From positions 41,348,629 through 41,412,628 of the forward strand of contig CM037787.1 of NCBI GenBank assembly GCA_021229015.1: a stretch of 64,000 nucleotides of DNA. The letters run 5' to 3'. The position numbers and the translations under genes are program-made. The first letter of the stretch is position 1. Each line of letters starts with the position of its first letter. The notes under the pieces are model-generated. The model did not search any database. It saw only the letters and a program-made list of their open reading frames with translations, and was not told where the DNA came from. This document shows, in pieces, positions 34,013 through 47,083 of this stretch. Origin of the DNA: Solen grandis (Eukaryota; Mollusca; Bivalvia; Adapedonta; Solenidae).

Positions 34013-34800
34013 AATTTACATACTTTTCAAATGAACGACACATCATTAAAATATAATTTCGGCCACTTATTGGCTCATTTAATGCCCCCCCCCCGTAATC
34101 GATGTGAGAGGTTCGTGGACCATCCCTCATCACATCTTACACAAACATATTAAAACGTTATCTTTCATTAAACGCATGTGTTTACAGTAATGAATGAAGT
34201 TTTTTAACCTTTATATTAATTTTCATATTTTTTAAAAGAGAGCAACGAGAGAAAGGAAAAACTGCATATCCTGGTAACCTTGCACTGTAAAAGATTCACA
34301 ATCCAATTGAATCATCTATTCTTTTTTTTTTATCACGTTTAAATGTGAGATATTCGATTGCATTATTAGGAGCTTCTACACAGATATCGAAGGCCACACA
34401 GAGGATTAAACTATAAAATTCTAATTTCAATAATATGATTTTTATCTACAGCAAAGCGATTTACTGATTCATATGCATTCTTACTCATATAAGAAATGTG
34501 ATATATGAAAACAATAAAAATATTGCAATTGCTCCTATAAACAAATATTGTTTGGCAAAGTTTCTAGACCTATTCACAGGTTAAATTTAAAAAAAAAATA
34601 CAATCAAATTTTGCATTAAATATAGAAAAATATGTTTTTCTACACAGAATATTCTGTTCTTATAAAACAAAAATATTCTTGAAATAATGCAAACTTCTAT
34701 TTTATTTTTTGTCTAGAAGTACATAAATCATAAATCTGCTACTGTAAAATTCAATATTAAAAATGGAACAAAGTGTGATTCAAACTGCTTTCCTTCCTGT
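34013..34800. other. Unassigned AT-rich spacer
   Basis: Contains a C9 run at 34086-34094. No gene or repeat was recognised. Confidence 0.4.
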
Positions 34801-36249
34801 TTTCTAATATACTTGAATTAATTGTAACACAAAAGAAAAAGGAGTCCACACCTTTGCGGCAACACCATTTGAAGAAAGGGTCAACTGTTTTTAATTCCTA
34901 TAAACATATTAAACTTTATGAGTGAAAACGAAATTAAACAGATAAATAATTTAAAATTTTCAAACATAATATTTTTTATATTTTTTTCTCCATAAGGCTT
35001 CAAATTGGGTAATTTGGCAAAGTTTTAAGGTGTTGTACCTTTCAATTTGGTGATAAGAAATAATGTGCCTTTGGGTGCTTCAATTAATGACAGCTGAATA
35101 TTAGTTATTTAATACATTTATCTTTATTAAAAAAAATTTTCTGGTGCATTTTACAAATTAACAAGTCTTATTCAGCAGTTATATTATTTTTCTTCAGTAG
35201 GAAAAATTGTACCCAAAAATTCTATAATCTGTTCTAAATTGAAACCAGATAAACTGTGGATTCCTTGTTATTTTAAAAACTTTTTCTCATATATTGGCTC
35301 ATTTTAATGTAGATTTGTATTTGGGTCTTGTAAAGGCTTCAATTATTGTAAATAGTTTGGAGATTATTGAGAATTCAAGACCTCTCATGATAGATTTATT
35401 TACATCCTTTTTGTTTGTTTGTTGAGAAGTGAAATTCGTAATGGCTGTTGAAACTTTTACTGGCAAATGGTGAATTTATTTCTCTACCAAAAATCAAACC
35501 ATTATATTCAATTAAGTTAGTATTTACATAAAAAGTATTTATAAAATCTAAATGACTGTAAAACTCAGATTAAGAATTTATGGGGGCACCTAAAAAGACT
35601 GTTACTGCTGCAAGTCATCTTTTGTAGCAACTACTTGAACCTCCCACCTTAATATCTGGATTGCATAATACATTGGTTGAGTAGCACTGTATATCATTTA
35701 CGGGATCACATTTAAGAATTAAAATTAGGTAACTATTCAGCAGTACCCTTTGATTAAGACTTCGTAACGAGGTAAGTTTTAAGCTATGCATATATGTTTT
35801 ATCTCAATCATTTTGAGCCCATCATATATTTTGAGTTCTGAGTTTTCGTTTAATTTCATCATTTGAGTTGTTCCAAATGATTTTAAAATCAGTTTCTTGT
35901 GGTGGATTTGGTATTCCTAGAATTCAGTTTTGCTAAATCACATGATTTAATTACAAATCGTGTTCCAAGAGGAAATATCACTCTTTCTGCCCAACATGAA
36001 AATAGATTCTTTATTTCTTTAATTTTCGAGTCGTAGTTTAATTTACAACATCAAATAAGTACTAGATTTTATACCATGAAGGTGTCTTTTCCCATGTTAA
36101 ATTAAAGTCTTAAAAATTATTGCTTGATTGTTTTTGCGTGACAAATCAAATGACTTTAGTTACTTTTAAGGCCGGGGATTTTTCCATCAAAATCTAAAAC
36201 TCATTGTGTCTTAAGAGTACTATGAGCCATTCGAGGTTAAATTTGTAGA

Positions 36250-36330
36250 CTTTTTATTACCCCCTCCCTTTTTCTTTCTTTTCTTTTTTTTCTTTTCTTT
36301 CTTTCTTTTTCTTTTTTTTGCTTGTTTGCT
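36250..36330. repeat. Polypyrimidine tract
   Basis: A CT-rich run of about 75 bp (ttctttcttttc-type) interrupts the L1-like element. Confidence 0.9.
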
Positions 36331-36482
36331 TGAAAGAAGTTTTCTGCAAACAGATTAAGTAGAAAGGACGACTCTGCAAACTTAACTATTCAGACATGAA
36401 CTACCATTTATTGTAGCACATGATCCAACCTTTTGTGTTTAATAAAGTATACCATCTTCTGACTGAGGGAGTATTACTGGCT

Positions 36483-36683
36483 TTATATAAATTTTGATAA
36501 TGACTTGTCGTTTTGTTTCTGCAAGTATGTCTCAATCTGCGTGTTCAAAGGTTGTCCTGATGGTGTTGTTAAAGAATTTATGAATTTTGAGAAAAAATCT
36601 GTTTTTAGATTGCAAAGATATTTTGTAGGTTTTTCCCCATCATGGATCCATTTGGCTTGTGACCTAAGAAAGACACCCTCCAT
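36483..36683 (-). pseudogene. L1-like ORF2 fragment between endonuclease and RT
   Basis: The motif RSQAKWIHDGEKPTKYLCNL corresponds to the conserved linker of L1-type ORF2 proteins just ahead of the reverse transcriptase. The frame ends after 66 codons. Confidence 0.65.
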
Positions 36684-36867
36684 ATATCTTAATTCTTGAA
36701 GGTCTTTGTTTTCGCTTTTTAAAAAAATAAGATTTATTTTTTAATGTTTTTCAATTCTTTTAATCTTTGTGAAAATATTTATCTCTTTATCAAATTCTGT
36801 AATTAATCCCTTCTTATCCTAAGGCTGAGAGTTTGCTGAGGTCTGTGTTCCGGTTGACTTTTTTGTG

Positions 36868-37197
36868 TCATTTTTCGTCCATTCTATACGCAGTTTTGAT
36901 GTCTGCAACAGAAATGTCCAGTTGAAGTTTATCCTTAGCCAATTTTACCACCTGCTTTGCCGTTTCGATGTATGCTTCATTTTTATTGCTGTTATCAACG
37001 CCGTATATGCGGGCGCTATTCCGGCGTGTATATTGTTCTTGACTGTTAATCTCTTCTGCATGAATTTTCATCCTTGCATCCCTTTCTGCAAATTGTTCTC
37101 TCATGCGTTCATTGTCCTTTCTTCTAGTTGTGTTTGCTGCTGAGAGTTTATCTACAGATGTTTCCATGTCAGACACCTTGTTTTGGAGCGTGACCAC
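36868..37197 (-). pseudogene. L1-like ORF1 fragment
   Basis: The 109-codon frame has a heptad-like N-terminal helix (LQNKVSDMETSVDKLSAAN) leading to EQYTRRNSARIYGVD and a C-terminal piece ending DIKTAYRMDEK. This matches ORF1 proteins that trimerise through a coiled coil and bind RNA. The frame stops before the RNA-binding domain is complete. Upstream coiled-coil sequence continues in other frames to about 37300. Confidence 0.65.
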
Positions 37198-37674
37198 GAT
37201 TCAGCCGTTTCAATCCTTTCCTTTATTGCAGCCACTTGCTTTTACACCGATTCAATTTTCTTTTTCATTTTGGACATTACTTCAATTTGTATTTCCGTTA
37301 ACTGCGGAGGTTTAATCGTTACCATCACTTTTAATTTGGACTCAATGGATAAGACATGTTGTAAGTGTGCATATTTTAATTTCGTATAACTTTTTTTTTG
37401 TTCCAGCGATATTTTACGTGTGTGTTCTGGTTATTTGCTACTTTTTTTATAATTATCTCGTGATTAAATTCATCAACTGCGTTGAAACGATTCAGTGGAC
37501 CATGCAAGGATAAAATACATAAATTGCATGATACATTACAATGATAGTGAATCTCACAAAAACTCGATACTTCTAAGCGAATAACCGGAATACACTGGAA
37601 CCGTCTCAGACGGATTAAGATTATAATATAACAGGGTCCACCAATCATGTTACCTAGTGTTGTTGGTTTTCATG

Positions 37675-37951
37675 GAAGTATGATGGATCTTGTGAACGCC
37701 ACCTTTTCTTAACAAGAATCAATATATTGTTAAATCAATAATGTTTATTGCTGTGCTTAAATCACAACAGATTATGTAACTGTTAGGAACACACTTTCTG
37801 TTCAGTATAACGATATATACATCGTGTTTAAGTAACTGCAAGGGTTTATCTGTTGTGTAACCTGGTAATCATTTTCAATTGCTGAATAGGGCTGTGGCTT
37901 GCAATTATACTAACGGTGTCATAACACTCTGTCATAATTTTATTGCCCAAA
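37675..37951 (+). promoter_or_regulatory. Duplicated upstream region of PAN gene copy 2
   Basis: Alignable with 18990-19262 (ggatcttgtgaacg, cacactttct, atacatcgtgtttaa, tgcaagggtttatctgt). The shared blocks are candidates for promoter or 5' UTR elements, as they are retained in both copies. Confidence 0.5.
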
Positions 37952-40900
37952 ATGGTGGCAAATCAACGTCATTTCGGTGGAATTCTGGGTTTCTTACTGA
38001 AATTGAGTGTATGCTGTTCTTCATTGTACTTAACCTATGCAATGTCGACAAACTATGCTTTATCAAATTATACTTGTTTAGAGGAAACTATTTTGTACAC
38101 TAAACCATGTCAAAGTGAGAGACAGTGTGCTTATTCCTGCTGGAGGTTGGCAGAGTGTACTTCCTTTGGGTACGCGAATAGCACGTGCTACGGATGTGAA
38201 ATTCCAAGTACTCCCTTTGTTTCTGGAGTACAATACTACGTGGAGGCTGGAGGTAAGAATCTAATAAAAAAGGTATAGATCATTTTACTTGGATTAACCC
38301 TTTGTCTCATGAATGAATATTCATGTACACATTAATGAGATTAAAATAGTATATGGAATACTGGATTTTTCTTTGTCGTGAATTAGAGCTACACTATTGT
38401 ATGAGTCAGTTCTGCCTGCCAAAGCGCCGAAATAAGTTTGTATAAAGAAAGTGTTTAAATACTAGGGGCCGTATTAACGAATCATCTTATAAAGATGTTT
38501 CTGAAAATTGGTATTGTTTTTATAAGTTCCAAATGATTTATGGTATCAAACTCTCAAACTAAATAGCTAATTTACCAGATGAGAGGGAACAAATATCTAA
38601 CATTATAAAGATTTTTTTAATCATTTTTTTTTTAGAATTATTTAACAGAAATATCTTTGATCAGAAATGACCCATATTTGCCTTGAGTGAAATTAGAATG
38701 ACTTAAGATTCATGTGTATGCGGTCCCATCCATCTATAAAGTGTCATAACAGCGCGGTATTATACGCAAAACTCTCATAAACGCGGGAATATGTTGAATG
38801 ACATCACGTCACCTGTGAAAATATGACATTATTTAACCTTAGAAATTTGAATAGAAAAACGTAAGAACCATAGTGGTCGTTTATATTGCTACGTTAAGAA
38901 TAGAGGAACAAGAGAACAACGAGAGAAAATTAAGTTCTGCATTGAATTAGATGAGGCATCTACAGAAACATAAATAAAACTCAAGAAGACCCGCGGAGGA
39001 GACGCTGTATCCAGAACTCTTGTATTTAAGTGGTTAAGTCTATTTTCTGAAGGGCGACACATACTTTGGAAGATGATAAAGGGCATGGCTGAAGTCGAAC
39101 TGAAGACTTTCAGACGTGACCTTATCAAGTCTGATGCGTAAATGATGGTCCGCGAGCAGAATACTTTACCGGGAAAAGCTATGACGTAGATTATGTATAT
39201 GATTTACTGGTTAAGAGGGATGGACTTAAATCAATTATTGTGGGATGTCTATACTAAGTTCGTCATCTGCTATGTATTAGAAGAAAGGATCGACTCATAT
39301 GGATAGATAAACATTTTGGAAGATAAAAGTAAGAGAGTGAAGTACTTGAATTGTTAATTTCCCCCTATTTTGATGCCATCGTGTGTTATGATTTTCTGAT
39401 TGTTTGTCTGGTTATTTCTTATCATATTTTTGTCACAAAAGGGTTCTATTGACAATGCTTTCTCTCATAACTAAAGCTAAGCATTTAACTCCAGATTGCA
39501 ATAATTAAATCCATAACTACAACAGAACCTACCCACACACATTATCATAGTGAATACATGTACATCTTTTTTGTGGTGAAATTATAACAGTAATCCTTCG
39601 TCAGATACTACTGTACCTCAAAAGACATGGATCTTTCCAATAGAATATTAATAGACTTAGTAACGCTTGAAGACTTCTGAAAGATAGTCTTAACTTCCAT
39701 ATTCATATTTAATCTGCTTTTGTGGTTGTAGCAACAGGAAAACAATAAGATTCAGACACATCTCTAAATCAATATGAAAGTGTTCAGTTAAGGTGCTGGA
39801 ACATAAATTCATTACCTCCAATTGAAGAGCATCCATAAATGAATATTTAGTGTAGGTACTTGCTTCACTTACCGATTATCAAATTCTAAACGCCGTGGTT
39901 AAAGTTCATAATTTTTACATAACTTTCGAACAATAAAATGCCCATAATGTCCCATACTTGGACTTACACTATGTAACAGACAGTACGTTTCTTAATATTA
40001 GAATATTCAATATTGTTAAAAAGACACATTTTCAGCTAAAGCATTAAAATAAAATTCTCAGACATTTGGTATATAACTATTGTTTTTCGTGATTATTAAT
40101 ACCATGAATTAGAACTAGAACCATAACACTTTTTGATAATGATTAATAAGGACGCATCTAGACATGAGATCGCAGTTGAACGCTATCCTATCAATGGCAT
40201 TACAGGGGTCACGTGATTTTAAATGTATAACCTATCGTTGAAATCTATTACAACAAAGGCGACATTTATCATGCTTAAAATGACTCCGTTCTTGTCTTAT
40301 CAAGCTTTGGCGTCTCGATTCTGAACTTAAATCATTTATGTTCTTTTAACTTCAATTTTTTTTATTCCTTAGCATCTCTAGCTACGTGATTTTGTGTTAA
40401 TGCGTAGATTGAGACCATTAACGAATCGATCTTGTCTACTTAAATTGCGTTCATGTGCAGTGTTTGAATCCCATGTGGATTGAGTCTCGTGTGAAGGATC
40501 AAATAATCTTGTCATTTAATTTCGACTAAGTGGTTTTCACTTCAGTAACTATTTTGTTTCCAGAAGAATGGGGGTCTGCGTGTAGAGGCCACTGTGCAGG
40601 TGCCAACCAGCTGTGCATGAATGGCACGTGTATCTGCGTACCAGGATACAGCCTTAATCCCCAGAACGGATCTTGTCTGAAATGTAAGTATCCATGGTTC
40701 AGAACGTCCGCCATGTAACCGAGAGGTTGTAGATTCGATCCCCGCATTCTAAACTCATGAAGATGGTACTTGTGTAACCCTTTTGTGCTTGGAGCAGTTC
40801 CATGACATCGGTAAGACGTCGGTAGGACGTTGAAGCGAAACAAACAAACATCTACCGTTTGAGATATTCCGAGAGAAATATGAGAGACTATAGATCGATT

Positions 40901-41023
40901 AATTGCTAGGCTAGAAAGTGATTTACATTTGTATCTTATTTTATGTGCTTATTTGAATTGAGACAATGACGCTGTTTTATTAAAGTAACACACTAATTAA
41001 CTATAAACACTACGTGATATTAT

Positions 41024-41065
<42 letters not shown>

Positions 41066-44000
41066 GGGGCTTCGAAACAATATATTTCAAAATTCATTTT
41101 AATGGTTTTATTTCCAAAAGCAAACTATATTAAAACAAATACAACTTTTTAAATGTGTGTGTTTTCTTAAATACTTTTTTAAAATTTAGAAATTTAGTCA
41201 AATCATTCATTAAGAAACCGATTTGTGTTTATAATACGTGTTATAAAAAGGCCTTGAAACCGAAAATGACCTCTTCAGAACTTCGTACAGATTTGTTTTC
41301 AATGTATCAACGTTTAGGTTTTGATTTCAATTATCAAAAAGTGTATATCAATCAAAATTTCTCAGGTTATGATGCTTCCAGACAAATTAGATCCCAGAAG
41401 TGTACGGCTCGTTTCCTCGAATGAATATATCTTATAATGTTTTTCTCTGAACCTTGATGTTCATATCACTCTATTTTTCATAATAAATGAATTTAAAGAT
41501 ATAATTATTAGTTTGACGTCGTAACGTATTCATGATATCAAAAAAGTACGGAACCTTTAAATAAATTTTGGAATCAGCATAATTAATCAATCAATTAATC
41601 AACTAGTCCTGGGTGCCTATTTATGTGTAACCCCCAGCCAAAATGCGTGGTTCATTATCATGGTAACGTACTGTGAATATCATGTCGCCTAGTACTGAAG
41701 TCGGTTTTCATTCTCCGGGCTTCTCGTTGTTTCTAACAATTCCTAATACGCGCATCAGAGCATCTATTGAACATGTATTTAATTTTAATTATAGAAAACT
41801 TGTTTCATCGTAATCGATTCGTAAATACAAATGAAAGGTTTAACAGTCATATCTCATTTAGAGCTTACTCAGCAAAAATTGTATTAATCATTCAATAAGA
41901 ATTCTAGTATAGTTGCTAGTTACTGAACTACCTCAGTAGTATTTCTGCGAGGAGTTTCATGTGTTTACATGATTTTTTTTTAATTCTTAGAATTAAGAGG
42001 TGACCATGTGACATATTTTTTGACACAATATTTTTTTTTTAAATATGAACATAAAATCAATGTTATCATGCGTGTTTGTGAAACTGCTGTTCGTCAACGT
42101 TGACATTGCCCATGTTAACAGATATCTATTAGAGCTTTGTGGAATATTTCATTATTCACATAGACACAATCTCATGATACTGGTTGCAGTAACGGTTGAA
42201 TGAATTTTAATTATTACTCTTCATTAGGATTAAGGTTCAGGATGGTTTTACATGATTTTTATTTTTTACCCTCTCTTTGTAGGTGCTCTTGTACAACATT
42301 TTTAGTATGGGTACGGGCATTATCGCCCATTAGTATAAACCTACTACCCTAGCATACAATCGCATATGGGTATCCAGAATCTCATCTCGATACCGCTGGG
42401 CAGACTGTGTACTGAACAAGGTCAGAGAGGTCAGTACGTCCCAGCTGATCCCGTCTCAGACCATAATGGAGCCGCTTCCATAACGGTCATGTTCGGTTAT
42501 ACTGGCTGCGTGTGTTCTCTTCCAAGGCTGTCGCCATAATTATCTGTGTAGTCCAGCAGTATCTGGACTTAACTGGGAAGAAGACAGGTCGTCATTTCAT
42601 TCTGGTCCAACCAACATGGTCGATGGCCTGCTCATACCGTACCTGGCAATGGTTTCGAAACAGCGGCATTTGTAAACATGCTCTTCTTGACCGAAGGCCA
42701 TATTCGTGCAATCTGCAATCTTATGTGGTTGGTTAGCTTGGAAACACTGACCCCAGATGCATTCTGGAGGTCGATGCGAAGCTGAGTTGCTGTCGCTAAA
42801 CGGTTTCTGCAAACCAAGATGATCATAAAATGCCTTCAACTGCTGTGTTTGCCCCTTTTCTGCCACTACCATGCCGCCAGATTGGTATGCAATACTGTTG
42901 AATATTTTCTATGGTCCATACATAGGTTCTCGTCAACTTGACGATAGGTAGCCACTTGCTCCATCACCCCAACTGCCCGCTACACTTCTACTTCCGATAA
43001 ATGACTTATCATTTGCATGCCTAAAACTTCATCTTTGCGAGTTAAAATGAAGATTGTGTCGGTTACATGTATGCAATGCACCAAAACGCCATGAAAATCG
43101 AGGGTACATATTTTCCATGACTTGCTTGACAACTTAGTCATAAAAGTGGATGTGTACACTGAGAACCATCTCAATACATTTAATATAATTATCGCAAATG
43201 TAACAAAATTCAGCCAAATTATCAGAGTTGTTTGCCATTCAATTACAGAACAATCAAAGTTAAGCTGGTTTCGGTGTTGGTGTGGTTTGAGCGCCCTTTA
43301 ATTACGAGGTTGTGGGTATAATCCCCGGCCACAGCTTTTTTCGTTATGGGAATATCCGGGACTTGATGGCCGGTGTCAGGATTATGTGACTGGGTTTGGC
43401 ATCATGCCACCTGTATTTGACGCGATTTTGCAGTATGGTAGAACCATAGATGTAACTTGAAGACAAAGTCCCTTAAAATAACTTTTATATTTAAACCCAA
43501 ACAAATTAACAGATAAACAAAAAGTAAAGACGCAATGCCGTTGCCTTTTTATAAGACTTTGTAATTGAACCCATGTCATTCTTTTCCAAAGATGAAAGTT
43601 TATAAGACAATACTTGCAGATACATTTTTGGTACTTATAGTAAAATAGAACACATAAGGTATTCTTGGCGTATTTATAACCATCCAATGATTTTTTACAT
43701 ACATTCGGATCTCGATTATTCGACGTTGTCTTGAATGACGTTCCACTTCGAATAAAGCATTTGTTTGAATAATCCATGATGGTGAAATGTAACTGCTTGT
43801 ATTTAACGTATGTTGTAAAAAAAATGGTGTTTTATCCATCCGTTTTTCAGTTATAATAAGCAACCACCTTCCGATAACGGATACATTGATTTTTATTTTT
43901 GTATCAAATATTGCGTTTACTTGTAAATATATTTATACCACTTTCCACATCTATACGGCATTAGTTTGTTTTACTTGCAAAAAGTTCAAAGGCTAGTGCC

Positions 44001-47000
44001 TTTGACCTGTTTTTACAAATGAAAATTTGTAGACGCCTCCATTGTGTATAAAACGACGCCTTCCAACATAGCCAGTCATTTAGCTAACTTAATAGCAATA
44101 AGCTTTGTAATCATGTGTATATATATTATAAACACGGGTTTCGTGTGTATGTTTATTCAATGTTGTTGCCAATGTGAACGGGCCGTATTATGTTTAAACA
44201 AGTTTTGAAATTGTGAATATTGCATAATTTAGTTTGTCTTTTAAGCTTGATCAGAAGACTTTTCTTTTTCTTAAACAATATCTTGTTACCCCTTGAACTC
44301 AGAGCAATAAAACAAGAGATTGACTTGTGACCAAATCAGAGAGAATTTGATCAGAACTAAATTTTCAAAGGCATTTGGATGTGAAAAACCGGTAGGCAAT
44401 TTTGACTATTTACAATAAAATATACAGATTCGAATTGCAAGATAAAGTGGGATAGACTAAATCCCAAAAGGCATAATTGAATAAATAGTTTATTACTAGC
44501 ACAGCATTTGTCTTTTGTGTCATGCTCAGTTTTAATCCATTATTGAAATGGTTTAAAGTGGATAAGATATGTGTTCTTACATATATTAATAAATAAAAGC
44601 TTTGCAAACTGATTTAATTATTTGATAACGTGATTCAAGTTTCAATTATATGTTACTATTAAATTATCAAGGAGGGCCTTCTAAACAGAAATGTATTAAT
44701 ATACAAGTGATCTGTCAGATTCCAACTGATCTGTGACCAAGGGAGAAAAGCTTTTAGACTTTTTTTCTTCACGATGTATTCCTTTCATTGAATATTTACA
44801 GATAAAAAAATCGATTGCAGTTTTAAGTTTGTATAGGCGTCACCTTCCACTTTGCTTATTTGATATGTGTGGTACTGAATGATCAATGCTATAACCGAAA
44901 ATATCTGTATTTGATTCGGTTCTAAGAAAACAATAATAAAATAGCGCCTACATGGTCGAGTAGTGACATACGCGCCTGTGGATCCTAAGGTTGTGGGTTT
45001 GAAACCCCATTGGGGCAAGGTTTTTCCATGACCATCCCAGGCTCAAAGTACTGGTCCAACCCAGGAACCGTCTAATTGGATTAGTATAAGTTTCCCATTC
45101 GACGTAAAAAAATAAGTTTCAACTAAAATGGCGCTTTATGTGTGTGTGTAAATTTTTGACAACAGCATTGCAGTCATAAAATGACATCAGCTGCTCACAG
45201 GAGTAAGACTCCGGGTGAACAGGGGTGCAAGGTGATAGTATGTCATTAACTAGGGGGTGCAAGGAGATAGTATATCATGGATACGCAGGCCAAAACAGGG
45301 GGTGCAAAGCGATCTATGTCATGGACACGGAGGCTAAAACAGGGGGCGCAAGGCGATTGAATGTAATGGACACGGAGGCTAAAACTGGGTTGCAAGGCCA
45401 TCGTATGTCATGGACTCGGAGGATCAAACTGGGGTGCAAGGCCATCGTATGTCATGGCCACGAAGGCTCAAACAGTGGTGCAAGGCGATCGTATGTCGTT
45501 GACACAGGGACTCATACAGTGGTGCAAGGCGATCGTATGTCATTGACACGGAGGCTTAAACAGGGGTGCAAGGCGATCGTATGTCATGGACACGGAGGCT
45601 AAAACAGGGGCTGAAAGGCGATCGTAAATCATGGACACGGAGGCTAAAACAGGGGGTGAAAGGCAATCGATGTCATTGACAAGGAGGTTAAAACAGTGGT
45701 GCAAGGTGATCGTATGTCATTGACACGGAGGATCAAACTGGGGTGCAAGGCGATCGTATGCCATTGACACGGAGGATCAAACTGGGGTGCAAGGCGATCG
45801 TATGTCATTGACACGGAGGATCAAACTGGGGTGCAAGGCGATCGTATGTCATTGACACGGGGGCTTAAACAGGGGTGCAAGGCGATCGTATGTCATGGAC
45901 ACGGATGCTGAAACGGGGGGTGCAAGGCGATCATATGTCATAAAATGTAGCACGTATTCTGGAAGCTTAAACTGGGGGGTGCAAGGCGATCATATGTCAT
46001 GAAGACACTGGGGGCATTAAAAACGGGGGGTGCAAGACGATCGTATGTCATGGACACGGAAGCTTAAACTGGGGGTGCAAGGCTATCATATGTCATACAC
46101 AAGGAGGATCAAACTGGGGTGCAAGGCGATCGTATGTCATGGACACGGGGGCTTAAACGGGGGGTGCAAGACGATCATATGTCATGCACAAGGAGAATCA
46201 AACTTGGGTGCAACGCACTCGTATGTCATGGCCACGGAGGCTCAAATTGGATCTTGATATTAATATCATCATAAAAATGTAGCCGTATTCCTGTGCGACA
46301 TTATTGATCTGTAGTAACGGGAATTCTTTAGTGAAGAAAATTTCTTTATTAAAATAAAAGATATATAAAATGTTTATGAATTAGGTTATCTTTAAAATTA
46401 ACAATGCCATTTAAATGCCACTGTAACAATGAAGTTCAAATTTAAGATGTTAAGGTTATCCTAGAAGAGTCTCCAATACGTTTAAGAAAACAGAATTCGA
46501 TCGACCGTATTAAACAGATCAGTGCAGATGCACGCATCTATTGATTTTGAATTATGGACTCTTTTGCTCAAAGTGTCTTTAAAGGCTTGTATTTACAATA
46601 AAATTCCCACAATCACTTGATGGAACATGATTACAATTTAATGATGGATGGATTTCCTCAAAAGTCAATATAACTGGAACCTATTGGATCGTATACATGC
46701 TGTTTACATTATACAGTGCTACATGTAGCATCGATGCCACTTTGACCTAAAATCATCAGACACAGCCTGTTATCCTTCAATTTCATCTACCCCGTAAAAT
46801 GTTGTTTCAGCTTTTTATTCCGTATTTCAATGCGGTATACAATTTAATTTATAATCATGATCATCGACTTTCAATTAAGTGCATTCGTCTAGTTTTTGAA
46901 ATTAAGATAGTAAAGCTTAAATGCATTCCGTTCTTTGCATGTTAGAAAATATGAAAATGAGTTTCTCATCAACACTTAGGCGTTTCACTTTATCAAGTTC

Positions 47001-47044
47001 AATGCTACCTTCAGACCGCCAGTTATCTTGATCTCATGCGTGTT

Positions 47045-47083
<39 letters not shown>

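Larger units (their letters stand above)
34800..37370 (-). mobile_element. Decayed L1-like LINE, minus strand
   Basis: Minus-strand frames give, in order: an ORF1 with a coiled coil and the EQYTRRNSARIYGV motif (37197-36868), an ORF2 middle part with GVFLRSQAKWIHDGEKPTKY (36683-36483), and ORF2 C-terminal fragments between about 36080 and 35780 (KEIKNLFSCWAERVIFP, VIKSCDLAKLN, then IIWNNSNDEIKRKLRTQN). These are the arrangement and motifs of L1-type elements. Many stops and frameshifts are present and the central reverse transcriptase is largely deleted. Confidence 0.65.

Noticed and set aside
45225..45602. 125-codon repetitive ORF over the 44-bp array
   Set aside because: Three 44-bp units make 132 bp, so frames repeat without stops where units are regular; indels elsewhere break it. 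It is not a protein gene.
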